From Hexactinellida sp. DTS-2022 (Eukaryota > Porifera > Hexactinellida), in the NCBI GenBank assembly GCA_028753945.1, contig JAPNXP010000001.1, positions 13,816,501 through 13,880,500 of the forward strand: 64,000 nt of DNA, in the 5' to 3' direction. The stretch's first letter is position 1. Each line of letters begins with the position of its first letter. The notes under the pieces are model-generated. The model was not told where the DNA came from and made no database searches. It saw nothing but the letters and a program-made list of their open reading frames with translations. Position numbers and translations under genes: made by a program. This document shows positions 23,028 to 34,154 of this stretch, in pieces.

Positions 23028-23753
23028 CGAGCCCTTCGGTCTCGGTCGCTTTGCGACGGAGCGAACGCACCTCAAAGTTAACGGCCGCTATGCGGCCTTA
23101 CTCCTCACAATTGCTATCGTGGAAAATGGTAGTGGATGTTATATAAAACCCTTTCTACCATTTTCCATAGTTTTAACTTGTTTACCAATAATACCCGTCA
23201 GAAGCTAACTTCTAGGTTGAAATTGAATCTTCATTAATTTTTTTACATATATTTGTAAACAACAACAATAAATATTCTTATTATATATTTATAAATGCGA
23301 AATTCGTGTTCAGCATACTTGTTTACCTATAATACCCGTTGAAAGCTAACTTCTGGTTTGATTTTGAATTTTCACTAATTTGTTTACCTTTTTGTGTAAA
23401 CTACAACAAATATTCATATTATATATTTATAAATGCGAAATTCGCGTTCAGCATACTTGTTTACCTATAATCCCCGTTGAGAGCAAACTTCTAGGTTGAT
23501 TTTGAATTTTCATTAATTTGTTACCTATTTTTGTAAACACAACAATAAATATTCATATTAGAAATTTGTAAATGCGAAATTCGAAATCAGCATACTTGTT
23601 TACCTATTGTAACAATTTTGACCTATTATAACATTTAAAAGTTAATTTATATCTCATATATAAATGAGGTTTCTATTCCCCAAACACTTTAATACAATCC
23701 GGACAAACAAACAAACAAACAAACACACAACAATCGAGATTTAATAATATAGA
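23028..23753 (-). mobile_element. Non-autonomous Helitron-like element
   Basis: Read on the minus strand: 5' TCTATATTATTAAATCTCGA preceded by host A, then TTGTTTGT-rich sequence, TTGTCCGGATTGTATTAAAG, three ~145-bp minisatellite units, and 3' GGCCGC-ATA-GCGGCC and GTCGCAAAGCGACC hairpins ending GAAGGGCTCG before host T. 726 bp, no Rep/helicase. Confidence 0.7.
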
Positions 23754-24896
23754 TGTTTTCACCTTTACAAGAATGATTTTTTTGGGTGTACAGGGATTTT
23801 GGCCAATGTACAGGGGGAAATAGGAGCCTCGTACAGGGATATATCAGGTATGGATCATCATACTACCAGGGACTTCTTTAATATAGGGACTGTAAACTTC
23901 GTTTTACTGTAAAATTTGCGTAGCCCTAAAACTGTATTGTTACTTATTGATATCCCGTAATCCGCTAATGCTAGACACAGGAAATGTATTATTGTCGTAT
24001 AGGAAGTCATATTTTGGGAGTCCAACGGTAATATTGGTTTATCGAAAATATTTGTGGAAGTGTAAGTTATGCGATTTTCACACCTTTCCACATATGGTAA
24101 TATTGTTAAAACTTCGAGATTACTTAACTTTATCCATATGAAATTTATTATTGGCGAACGCCGCCCGGAGGGCGGCTTTTCGGCTAGTATTACATAAGAG
24201 CATGTATAGCAGGCTTGTACCGGGTCACCGCATCAACCGGGTCAACCGGGTCACTTAATTTTGATTTTACCCAATTGTTCACAGTAATGCTAATTAAATT
24301 TTATTGGTTTGTAGAATTATAACTTAAAAAGATTCATCTAATATAGTAAGTCGTTTAATATTTATGAGACATAGTAATTCAATTGAAATTTCTTTGGTAT
24401 CGCTGGTCACTGTATACTTACTTACCGGGTCAACCGAGTCACCGGGTCTGAGCTTATTGGGTCACCGGGTCATGAAATCTTGACCCGGTCCAAGCCTGAC
24501 CACATCTCCCCGCAAGGTACCCGCTGAAGTGTAAACATATTTTTTCATTTTATGGGAGAGAAACTAACTTTCAAATGTTATAATTGGTAAACAAATGTAT
24601 TAATAGGTAAACAAGTATGCCTGATTATCGAATTTCGCATTTACAAATAACTAATATGAAATGAATAATTATTGTTGTTGTTTACACAACATAGGTAAAC
24701 AAATTAATTAGAATTCAAAATGAATCTAGAAGTTTGCTTTCAACGGGTATTATAATACAAGCTGCTCCTCCCCGCTACCCACGTTCTTACAACTTGCACT
24801 CGGGCCTGCGGCCTTCGCTCTTATTCAAACCATGCTTTTTCAAATTAAATGCCGGTTGTATTTAATTACATACTCCAATAGGGAGTATGTATTTAA
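23754..24896. repeat. Mixed repeat fragments
   Basis: A TGTACAGGGATTTT foldback half (about 23770-23850), half of the GGGACTTCTTTAATATAGGG foldback (23865-23905), a GGTCAACCGGGTCA foldback (24210-24498, ends CAGGCTTGTACCGGG and CCCGGTCCAAGCCTG), and a decayed Helitron-like minisatellite (24570-24765). No gene. Confidence 0.55.
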
Positions 24897-25340
24897 ATGT
24901 AACAAGCGTGTCTCTAACTGTCATAAGGGAGTACGGACTCATTGGTATGTTTAGGGATTGTGTGTGCCCCCCCCTGGAAAATCCCCTGGCCCCCCCAGAG
25001 CTCCCCTATATGAATCCTGGTGCCGCCTCTGTGTGCCGTATGTTGTAGGGGTTGAAATTTTGTCATTTATTTTATTCTTTAGGGAAATTTAAGTAATTTA
25101 ATTGAATGAACTTTACTCTAATTATCAACCAACACTATTAATCATACGTACTATGTCATAAAATTATAGCTAAAAATCTAAAATTACAGCTGTGCCGTAT
25201 GTTGTAGGGGTTGAAATTTATTATTTATTTGATTTTTTATGGAAATTTAACTCATTGATCTGAATGAACATAATTCAAAAGAATCAACCAACACTATTAA
25301 TCATAGGTATGTTGTAAAATTACAGCTAAAAATCTAAAAT
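24897..25340 (+). repeat. Copy of ADGRV1-like exon 7 end with donor, plus intron repeat
   Basis: 24897-24960 matches the last 48 exon bases and first 17 intron bases at exon 7 (ACAAGCGTGTCTCTAACTGT, then ACGGACTCATTG|GTATGTTT) with two or three changes. It is followed by copies of the ~140-bp intron repeat. A shorter, decayed copy (GAGTACGGACTCATAGGCAT) is at 25549. Confidence 0.8.
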
Positions 25341-25759
25341 TACAGCTGTGCCGACAGCATTTTCTTTTGGAGGCACTATTAATCGACCAACGACCAAAAT
25401 TTAGTGCCTCCAATGGACATGCTTCTCTCGCATGAATATACTCTCGACCAATTAAATTACAGTCTCTGTTAGGCATTCTATAATGGGCACTTAACAATAC
25501 ACTTAATAACACACATAACAATGCGCATAAATCCCAACTTTTCGCGAGTACGGACTCATAGGCATGTTCAGGGATTTAAAATTTCTGATATACTATTTGA
25601 TTTTTGCGGGAAATTTAAATCATTGATTTGAATGAACATAACTCAAATTGTATAAAGGTATTCAATTGCGATTGCGCAGTGAATATACTTTGCAATATTA
25701 CGTCGAAATAACTACGATTGTAATTGGTTTCGCCCTTTTTAAATAGTCAAAATCTAAAT

Positions 25760-25910
25760 AAATCAATTCAGCCGATCAATTTCCGATTCAGCCAATCAAT
25801 TTACGATTCAGCCAATGAAATTTTCCGATTCAGCCAATCAAAAATTTCCGATTCAGCCAATCATTTATCCGATTCAGACATTCAACTATCCAATTCAGCC
25901 AATCAAATTA
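25760..25910. repeat. CCGATTCAGCCAATCAA tandem array, second locus
   Basis: Eight units related to 12970-13312. The following 25911-26717 shows no gene or clear repeat. Confidence 0.65.
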
Positions 25911-26942
25911 TCTCCCGTAACGGGAAAGTATCTTGACTGCTGCTATCTCTATCGCCTTTTGTAAGCTCAGTTGCTGGATTGGAATGTATATACCTGTTTC
26001 CACAAACAGGTATATTAGCTCAAATATCAAACCAGGATCATACTTGTATAAATCTTTTGTTGTTTTTTTTTAACTTATTTTTTATTTCAACTGTAGAAGT
26101 CCACTTACCTGGCTATTGCATTGATGTTAATAACTCCTTATATAGAATAAAATGGTTCTTTAGTTGAATTTCTATAGTTCAATGATAATATCAGTTTCCA
26201 GAGACTACACAAACATGAATCTGGTCATAAGTATGTAAGCATTGGTTTGATCATCTATTCGCTGCATTCCAATAAACAACATGGTCACTAGGTTTAATGT
26301 TGCAGTGCATTGAATAGACTACACAGTTGCATAAATTAGTACACGTGAGTATTTCTTGCGGGTTGGAAATCAGTAATACTTGTGCAATGATTACAAATTG
26401 GAGAAAATATATTGTAGCCAACCCGATTTTCAATATAAAAGCCCAACTGTAACTTATCTGTGACAAACAAATAGCTAAGTAAATATATTCCTGGGAGTCA
26501 TTCCTGGGGGGCATGGAACCAAGGAATTATCCAGGAGCGCGAGACGCTCCTTTTGGTGCATGATTTTAGGAAAATTAGAATTTAGGAGCACGGATATTTG
26601 GAATCTTCTCCTATACCGCAACATACATTTGTGATTAGGCGTATGGAAATTGGATCAGACCAGGATTAGGAGCGTATTTACAAACGGCTGTATAATACAC
26701 TGCATGGAACGCATACTCTTCACCCCACAGCCTACGTAACTATAGCCTATTCACGGTATTTAACCATGGATTACTTCAAGTCTTAAGTGCAAAATACAAG
26801 CTGTATAGCATATCTATATTTTTAGCTGAAATTTAATGGAGTGTAATGAATATTAATACAATAGAGGTGGAAAATTGTGATAGTTCTCTCTCTTACTACA
26901 AACTAACATGTATAAGAATAAAAATACATACTAAAATGGATA

Positions 26943-29003
26943 TTATTCAGATTGTAATTTATGTAGTTTTCTCTTGGATCCACCGTGATATTTTTCTAAG
27001 CTCCTTTTAGAATTCATATTGCGGACCTTATTCTTTAGTAAACAGTTGCTAGCGGCAGAGAGTATTTTGTTTAGATAAAAAAGGAAAGGTGTGTGACAAC
27101 TAGGGCAGTTAGATCTCCAGAAATCAAAACTCTCAAACTCTATCCTCGAAATTGAGAGTTGAATAAGTATAGTTTTGCTGGTACTAGCAACAAATTGTCT
27201 CATTAAGCAACTGTTCTGTTCAATTCTATAAAGGATCTTCCATAGTGCTGTGACTGCATTTAAAACTTCATCAGAAGGATATTTAAGTCCTCCTCGGTCT
27301 GCTAAGTGAATTAAGATCAAGTCAGATTCTTCACACTCCAGGGCAAAGCTTTCATTATGAGTGAGTAAAGACAAGCATTGGGAACATAATGAAGTGGTGG
27401 CATTTGAAAGAAATTTCTTTGAATATAACTTTGACTTGCAAATACCATGTATAGCATATCCAGCAATGAAAGCCAAGGATTGGCGAATTTCTGTCATTGG
27501 TGAAAAATCAAAGTTTTGGTGAAGAAGTGAAGAGTAAGCGCTCAGGTCTGTTGGTAGAGTTGCAGCGTTATCAGGTTCCATGTCACACGAGAAAGTTCCA
27601 ACAAATTCCTTTAGCGAAGTCTCAAATTTGCTGTCTTGAGCTCGGTATAATTTTAAGATGTTAGAAAGTTTAATTCTACGTTCACTCTCAAGAATTTGGC
27701 ACACAGAAATGTTGTAATTACAACCGGACATTAATCTGTAAACACCAAAGTGTTTTTCTAGAGAATCGTTTTGTAGAAATCCTGTTAGAACGTAAGAAAA
27801 TCCACAGTCATCACTGGTTAAATAGTTGACAATTTTTGGTATAACTTGACAGGTGTGAATTAAGCTGGTAAAAGTTTGTGGGCTAAGTTTTCCTGCTCTA
27901 CCGCTACAACTAAAGGTCTTCCAATCCTGAAGCCAAGAAACCAACTTGGAAAAAAACACAAAACGGTCATCTTGAAGCTTGAAAACCTTTAAATCAGGAT
28001 CACGTAAGCGAATATTTTTGCCTGGACTATGTATGTTACACATCTTCCAAAATCTGGTTATGAGAGAAATGAATTGATAGGTTTGGTTGGAAATACAATT
28101 CTTTTCATTATACAACAGTACTGCATTGTATGTTGACTGATCCCAAACCGCAAGAGCCAAAGGTACACTTTGTCTTTCAAGAACTGATGGCCAAACAACT
28201 TTGGATGTTAATTTATGAGCGATCTTAGCGTTTGAATATTGTTCGGACTTGTAAATATTTCTGAGATCCTTGAATGAAGCGTTTGAAAGGTGATAAGGAA
28301 AAGTTTCACTAAAGTAATGATCAATTGATGGAAAGGTAAATGTTGTATTGGTATCCTTTTGATTTATCCAATTATTTCGGATACACTTCACGATATGAAC
28401 TGGATCAAACATCAAGAAAATAGATCTAGTAGGGTCTGATGGGTTTGGACAAGTTAGTTGTAAACTTGTACTACCAGCTAGAGACTTGAATAAGCTCACG
28501 TTTAGTTGATAATCGTCTGTACAAATAACTATTACTTTAAGGTCACACTTCTCGATGTCAATAATAACTTGCCTTACTATTGGAAGCAAGTCAGAAGATT
28601 TAGCATTGCAACATGGAAGAAGTCTCACAATTTCTGACCACTTTGTGAAAAGGCTTGTAACTTGAAAAGCTAAAACAGTCTTAGCTGGATCAAATTCAGA
28701 AGAATTGTTGTTTTCTGGATTTGTTGAATCAGTTTTGACAAAAGAGGAACCAAAGATTTTACCTCCTTTATAAGTGTAGTCTGACCTTACGTGAATTTCG
28801 TCCAACTGTAGGAGGACATGTTTCTTGAATTTGTTGAAGTCTTGGGATGCAACCTTCAGGTAATCAATAAAATTTGTGTCCAAGCCAATGTTCGAATACA
28901 GCCTCCGGAGAGTGGATGGATGAGGCAGAGAGAGACATTCTAATGATTGCAAATAACGATAGCAACCTGAAGAGATTAGTTGGGCTTTGAGAGATAGAAC
29001 CAA
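26943..29003 (-). CDS. P-element transposase, catalytic part
   Basis: Open for 686 codons; the frame is open up to 29048 and has no convincing ATG, so it is probably the continuation of the THAP frame at 29006-29875 and not a separate gene. Matches to the P/THAP9 transposase family: LLQLDEIHV (Asp about 68), VICTDDYQLN (Asp 163/164), FDPVHIVKCIRNNW (about 200) and NDSLEKHFGVYR (Glu about 416), in the family's order for the RNase H-like DDE domain with GTP-binding insertion. Function: cut-and-paste excision and insertion of the element. The two reading frames overlap by about 40 bases, implying a frameshift, small intron or programmed shift. Confidence 0.85.
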   Translation of the reverse strand: MVLSLKAQLISSGCYRYLQSLECLSLPHPSTLRRLYSNIGLDTNFIDYLKVASQDFNKFKKHVLLQLDEIHVRSDYTYKGGKIFGSSFVKTDSTNPENNNSSEFDPAKTVLAFQVTSLFTKWSEIVRLLPCCNAKSSDLLPIVRQVIIDIEKCDLKVIVICTDDYQLNVSLFKSLAGSTSLQLTCPNPSDPTRSIFLMFDPVHIVKCIRNNWINQKDTNTTFTFPSIDHYFSETFPYHLSNASFKDLRNIYKSEQYSNAKIAHKLTSKVVWPSVLERQSVPLALAVWDQSTYNAVLLYNEKNCISNQTYQFISLITRFWKMCNIHSPGKNIRLRDPDLKVFKLQDDRFVFFSKLVSWLQDWKTFSCSGRAGKLSPQTFTSLIHTCQVIPKIVNYLTSDDCGFSYVLTGFLQNDSLEKHFGVYRLMSGCNYNISVCQILESERRIKLSNILKLYRAQDSKFETSLKEFVGTFSCDMEPDNAATLPTDLSAYSSLLHQNFDFSPMTEIRQSLAFIAGYAIHGICKSKLYSKKFLSNATTSLCSQCLSLLTHNESFALECEESDLILIHLADRGGLKYPSDEVLNAVTALWKILYRIEQNSCLMRQFVASTSKTILIQLSISRIEFESFDFWRSNCPSCHTPFLFYLNKILSAASNCLLKNKVRNMNSKRSLEKYHGGSKRKLHKLQSE

Positions 29004-29005
29004 GG

Positions 29006-29875
29006 TTAAGACATTATATCGACGGTTATTCTTTGAACCTTCAAATTTTCAAGTTGGCACAGGATAAACTGTAGCTGATTGAAGATGCCCTGGAATTTTT
29101 TTCCTTCTTCGCAGGCTGTCAACTTCTCTATGGTAGATCTAACCGAACAAATAGCCTTATTGATACCAATCTCAATATCATCTCGTTGATATGTATCAAG
29201 CTCTTGAGTTAACTGATAAATTTGACGAATATCAGTTATAGAAGTGATTTTGGTTGGAATATCAACTTCATCTAGAAAACATCTCATATGCAATGTATCG
29301 TTAATACAGATCTGGTGAGACATAATCAATAACGGGCCAGATTGAATCTTCTTGAATATATGCAAGGTAGTTTGGCTTGAGCGAATATAGATCCATTTTT
29401 CTGATAGATTTAGTGTCGAATACTTCAGCTCGATTTCATCAATATCAGAAACTGAAAAGCTGTCATTTTCCTTTTTATAATCCGCACGACTCAACTCAAG
29501 AGCTTGATGAAAATGCCGGATATCAATTTCACCTCGGTTCAAACGTTCTGGGTGTTCAGAAGATCCTTGTAGATATGAAGGGCAATTAGGAAGATTGAAG
29601 GGCTTGGCATTTTTCCGAAGACCAGGTTTTCTGGAAACTTTCTTCACTGTACCGTCACCCTGGGGAATATCGAAGTGAAGTAGTATATCCTCGTCACAGA
29701 AATGTCTCGCACAGATGAAGACTCTCGCCAATTTCAATGCATCATCTCTATGGAGAAACCTTCGCCATTCATCTTGTATTTCTTTGGACCAATGATTCAA
29801 CATTTCAAACACTGGAACGTAATCAGTGCCGTCGTAATTGGAGCAGCAGTTGGCTACACTACACCTATTTGGCAT
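29006..29875 (-). CDS. P-element transposase, THAP DNA-binding part
   Basis: 289 residues from ATG 29875. THAP zinc finger: MPNRCSVANC gives Cys5 and Cys10; VFICARHFC gives Cys55 and His58 (C2CH), with Trp37 and the C-terminal KPFNLP in the AVPTIF position. The rest (about 150-270) is helical and includes a probable dimerisation segment. THAP domains bind the transposon ends. Stops at 29006; the catalytic domain follows in another frame. Confidence 0.87.
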   Translation of the reverse strand: MPNRCSVANCCSNYDGTDYVPVFEMLNHWSKEIQDEWRRFLHRDDALKLARVFICARHFCDEDILLHFDIPQGDGTVKKVSRKPGLRKNAKPFNLPNCPSYLQGSSEHPERLNRGEIDIRHFHQALELSRADYKKENDSFSVSDIDEIELKYSTLNLSEKWIYIRSSQTTLHIFKKIQSGPLLIMSHQICINDTLHMRCFLDEVDIPTKITSITDIRQIYQLTQELDTYQRDDIEIGINKAICSVRSTIEKLTACEEGKKFQGIFNQLQFILCQLENLKVQRITVDIMS

Positions 29876-30124
29876 ATTGCTAAGGAAAATGTACGTGTGG
29901 ATGAATAAATTGGGAATTAGGAAGAAAATGTATGAAATATTGTAGGGATTCTAGGGAATACACTACAACAATGATGCTTATCCTATATTATACATTGCAT
30001 TTTATCGTAGTCAAATTAATTTCAAACATTATGGTTTATTTATAAAATAGACTTGAAGTAATCCATGGTGAGGTAAAATTCCTACCGTGAATAGGCTATA
30101 GTTACGTAGGCTGTGTCTTCACCC

Positions 30125-31150
30125 TTTAGTAAGGCATTATAATCTATAACAGATCCTTTTAGAAGTTGGGATCATAATCTGTACGCATATTTTCTAGCAT
30201 TCATCCAAATCCTTTTTGCAATGAAATTACAGACATAATTAGTTTTCAATTTATTTGAAGGAGAGTATTATCTAATTATTGTAAATTATTACTGTGCCGA
30301 CTATACTATAGTATAGTGGCCCAGTATTGGTCTTAGTGCTTTGGTTATTATTGGTCCGTAGCCTCTCTACTGACCAGAGTTTTATTAACTAAGAGCCAAA
30401 ATTTTCAGAATATGTGTCTCATGGGTCACAGATGTGCACCTGGGGTCACGATTTATTAATTTCGACTTGGGAAAATTTTTAACGGTACTTTTAGCTTTTT
30501 TTTCCCATAAGAAAATAAATGCAATAACAAGAAAAAATTTAGAATCATTAGTATCAAAAAGGTATTTTGCAACTGATAGCTCTTCACGATTTTTTTAATC
30601 TGTCCTCATTTTCCCAATAATTAGGCTCAAAGTTGCCACAATTCACCCTTAACTTTCTAAAATCATAAATTCATTAATATTCAATTATGCAATTATTTCG
30701 TGGTTTCAATGAATGACTATATTTATGAATAATTCAATTAGATTCAGTGTTATTTCGATTCAAGTTATTGTTGATATCATAGTTACAATAAATAATTTAG
30801 TATATATGAATAATTTGATTCAATAGCTGCTACAAAATAATCGATTTATAATACATACCTAGTTGTATTAAAGTTTTTCCTATATGAAAATTCAATTTCA
30901 CTCAACAGTTATTCAATTTCAGAACGATTTCTGATATTCAAACAATGGATTAATGAGATGGAATATCTATTTGTATAAATATTTGTCTATGTGCGTGCTT
31001 GGTGCCTGAAATGTATTATAGTGTAAGGGGGGTTTCTAACGCATTAATAATGGAAATATAAACTTAAACTCAAGATGGTTTAAGATAGAAAGAAGCATGA
31101 AATTTATCAATTGTTCCTTTGTCCCGTAACAAATTGGTAAATGGGTGTAA
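30125..31150. repeat. Intron stretch with one interspersed repeat copy
   Basis: 30287-30470 is the third copy of the TGGCCCAGT..ACCTGGGGTCACGATT repeat (see 6240-6440, 17190-17350). The remainder to 31150 shows nothing recognisable. Confidence 0.5.
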
Positions 31151-31380
31151 CCAGTGATGGATCTAGACTTTCACCTCAGGGGGGGGTTAACGAAGTCCAA
31201 TTGAAGTCAGGGTTGGGGGGTAATTTACATTTCGCTATAGTTAATTAACCCCCCCCCCCCTGAGAAGGGGGTCAGAAAAAATCTCAGGGGGGTCTTTTTT
31301 CTCAAAAAATAATTTCAGGGGGGGGCTAACCCCCCCCCTGAGGGGGGGTATAGATGAAACCCTGGGTGTAACACCATGTG
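31150..31380. repeat. Foldback with long G/C homopolymer runs
   Basis: CAGTGATGGATCTAGACTTT..CCTCAGGGGGGGG and its inverted partner CCCCCCCTGAGGGGGGG.. TATAGATGAAACCCTG. Runs of 7-12 G or C. Confidence 0.6.
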
Positions 31381-31392
31381 ACATTCATGACA

Positions 31393-31522
31393 TGGCGAAA
31401 AAAATCCAAAATTGCAGCCTGTGTCGACAGCATGTTCCATTGGAGGCACTATCAATAAACCACCACCAAAATATAGTGCCACCAAAGGAACATGCGTCGG
31501 CACAGGCTGCAATTTTGGATTT
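31393..31522. repeat. Foldback element, copy of 17926-18048
   Basis: Arms CCAAAATTGCAGCCTGTGTC / ACAGGCTGCAATTTTGGA pair closely around CACCACCAAAATATAGTGCC. 31523-32200 beyond it holds nothing recognisable. Confidence 0.7.
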
Positions 31523-32206
31523 TTACTCGTTGAATCTATCAACCCCCACTTCAATATATGAACCAATTAAAAACATATATGTTGGTAAAACCCGAATTGC
31601 ATCGGTAATTCCTGGATCGACTGTAAAACTAATCGATTAATTAGTAATTTTGGAAAATCTCGCTATTGAAACATTTCGGTAATGATCGTCGATGTTAATA
31701 TTCATCGTATGTAAATTGATATTATTTAGGTTCATGATATATCATTTTGAAAAGTATTAAATATTTCAGAAAAATATTTGATGACAATGGTTAAAATGAT
31801 AGTCACTGTCAAAATGCCTCGAAAAGAGCTCAAAACATTCGAAATTCGTTCACTCGAAGACTCATGGTCCATATGCAAGACATTAAAATTCAAAATTTAG
31901 AACAAAAATTCCTTTTTAGAGTATTAGCCATCATTATCTTGGGATTTACTTAATTAGATTACCAGGATGCTTTACACATTTGTGTAAATTATCTATTTGT
32001 GTCATCGTTTCCGTTAACGTTTGCTGTCCTGCTGAGTCCCAATTTCCGGTCTGGGAAATGGTGGAATATATGATCTATCTGCCTCCACGTATAGACCAAT
32101 GCATGTTCGTTGGTAAACCAATAAGTTATTTAGCAATTTTATAACTAATTTTCTAAGTTTAGCTCTCAAATTCTCAATACATAGATATCAAGGTGGGGCT
32201 CGTATT

Positions 32207-33540
32207 ATTAAATATTGGATTAATTAATTAAAAGAATGATTCAACTAGGGCTGAAACGGATATTCGAAATGTAACGAACGAAATTTTTGCAAACGAACGA
32301 ATATTCGAATATTCGTTCGTTATTATGAATAAGCATAAAATTGAATTTAAAACAAAAATACTGTGGAAAATAGCTATTTGTCAATTAAGAATACTAATAT
32401 TTAGTCATAATTAATACACACTTAATTTATTTTACATGGCCTAACACAAAATACTGGGAAATAGCTATTTGTTAATTAAGAACACAAATATTTAGTTATA
32501 GTTAAATAGTTAACCGCATTCAAAGCTCCCACAGCTCAAACTCCATATATTGAGACACTGCCATGAATAATATCCATACCTTGCACAGCACAAATCATGT
32601 TGGTAGCATCCTTCATGGAAGCAACAGTCATCGCACACCCATTCCCAGCAATACGTCCCTATGCCACATAATCCTAAGCAATTTACTCCTATCGGTTTAT
32701 TTGAGCATAGGTTGGATTGTACATTTGGACATACTCCTCCAACTTCTATTTGGCCATACTTCGTATCCCTTGGTGTGAGTGCGTAAACTGCAAAGTGGAT
32801 TTGGAGTGCACTGAAACTGTTCCTCAATTCTTTACCCAGAGCTTCTGCTAGAGTTTTTGGTAGGAGCTCTATGATACTCGAGTTGTACTTCATTAAAAGA
32901 TTCTTCTGGACCCGCGCCTTATATATTTCCTTAGTATAAAGCAGTTGTTGTTGTTCTTGTTGTTGTTCTTGTTGTTGTTTGCTTTGTAAAAATACTTGTT
33001 CATCTCTAAGTGTATCCAGCTCTGTTGGAATAACAGTCTCCCCCGAATAAAAAGATTCTTTTGTGACGATATTATCGACAAAGATAGCGTCTCCAATTTG
33101 TATGTAACCAATGGTACTCTTGCTGTTGAATATGTAGCTGAGAATAATATTTTTCTCTGCAGGAGTATTTGCTATCTCTAACTGAGAGAAACCGTCCCTT
33201 GCTACCGAGCTAAAGGCAATTGTCTCGGGTGTGCCTTGAGTTACGCTAAACACTCCTGATATCTCATTCTCACTAGGTTGTGAATCAAATTCAATATTTC
33301 CATATGGCGTATCAATGGTGTCTGCTAGTAACACGGTTGTTAGGATGATAACAAATAAAAAGCCCTTCTTTGCAATCATTATAAAAGTGGTAAGTATATT
33401 TAATTGAAAGTAAATTTAAGACTAACTGTTCTATTATATAGTAGACTTTTGTACTGACATCACTGTTTATAAATAGATCAGTTAACACTGTAGAGCCATT
33501 TTATAAATAGATCAACATCTATTATAATGGACTTATTGTA
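32207..33540 (-). repeat. PLA2-like duplication unit 2
   Basis: Starts at TTGGATTAATTAATTAAAAG after GGGGCTCGTATTATTAAATA (a remnant of a Helitron-like 3' end), with a hAT end at 32248, about 1.5 satellite units (32340-32505), then the gene and promoter. Ends near TATAATGGACTTATTGTAG. Confidence 0.72.
32510..33379 (-). CDS. Secreted Cys-rich phospholipase A2-like protein, copy 2
   Basis: Single exon, 289 residues from the conserved ATG. Nearly the same as copy 1: signal peptide MIAKKGFLFVIILTTVLLAD, N-terminal domain, a longer Gln/Glu tract (QQQEQQQEQQQ, from a CAA-type expansion) and a Cys-rich C-terminus with CYQHDLCC (His 261, Asp 262). The Cys pattern of the last 70 residues is unchanged from copy 1, pointing to recent duplication or selection. 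Same TATA-like upstream box (33428-33440). AATAAA lies about 85 bp after the stop. Enzyme function inferred from the His-Asp motif. Confidence 0.72.
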   Translation of the reverse strand: MIAKKGFLFVIILTTVLLADTIDTPYGNIEFDSQPSENEISGVFSVTQGTPETIAFSSVARDGFSQLEIANTPAEKNIILSYIFNSKSTIGYIQIGDAIFVDNIVTKESFYSGETVIPTELDTLRDEQVFLQSKQQQEQQQEQQQLLYTKEIYKARVQKNLLMKYNSSIIELLPKTLAEALGKELRNSFSALQIHFAVYALTPRDTKYGQIEVGGVCPNVQSNLCSNKPIGVNCLGLCGIGTYCWEWVCDDCCFHEGCYQHDLCCARYGYYSWQCLNIWSLSCGSFECG

Positions 33541-33704
33541 GTCAGGGAATGAAAGGTTCACGAACGATTTTATTGAACTTGAACTGAACGAACTGAACGC
33601 AGGGCATTTAAGGGATTTGCTTTCAACTGGTATTATAATACAAGCTGCTCCTCTCCGCTACGCGCGTTCTTACAACTTGTTCTCGAGCCTGCGGTATGTA
33701 TTTA

Positions 33705-33990
33705 AATGTGACAAGCGTGTCTCTAACTGTCATAAGGGAGTACGGACTCATTGGTATGTTTAGGGATTGTAAATTTATGATTTATTTGATTCTTTAAGGG
33801 AAATTTAAGTAATTGAATTGAATGATCGTAACTCTAATTGTCAACCAACACTATTAATCATACGTATGTTATAAAATTACAGCTAAAAATCTAAAATAAC
33901 AGCTGTGCCGATAGCATTTTCTTTTGGAGGCACTATTAATCAACCAACGACCAAAATATAGTGCCTCCATAGGACATGCTTCTCTCGCAT
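33705..33990 (+). repeat. Second copy of ADGRV1-like exon 7 end with donor
   Basis: 33705-33769 repeats the exon 7 tail and donor (ACGGACTCATTG|GTATGTTT), followed by the ~140-bp intron repeat and a decayed foldback. A further truncated tail (GAGTACGGACTCATGTTCAG) is at 34100. Confidence 0.78.
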
Positions 33991-34154
33991 GAATATACTC
34001 TCGACCAATTAAATTACAGTCTCTGTTAGGCATTCTATAATGCACACTTAACAATACACTTAATACACACATAAAATGCACAAAAATCCCAACTTTTCGC
34101 GAGTACGGACTCATGTTCAGGCAAAATCCTTAATTTGATTTGTCTAGTTAACAG

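Larger units (their letters stand above)
26726..30116 (-). mobile_element. P element with terminal inverted repeats and 8-bp target duplication
   Basis: 3,391 bp. The 33-bp terminal inverted repeats match perfectly (CACAGCCTACGTAACTATAG, then CCTATTCACGGTA), and a further inverted 20-bp match (CCATGGATTACTTCAAGTCT) lies just inside both ends. The direct repeat CTTCACCC flanks it at 26718-26725 and 30117-30124; 8-bp duplications are typical of P elements. Encodes a THAP protein and a P-type catalytic domain in adjacent frames. It is a young insertion judging by the perfect ends. Confidence 0.92.

Noticed and set aside
22825..23070. 82-residue N-terminal extension of PLA2-like gene 1
   Set aside because: Runs through the promoter region and into Helitron hairpin DNA, would bury the signal peptide, and is absent from the two sister genes.
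26943..29003. Catalytic part of the P transposase as an independent gene
   Set aside because: No ATG at its start (the first candidate is TTG) and known P transposases are THAP-DDE fusions; treated as one gene in two frames.
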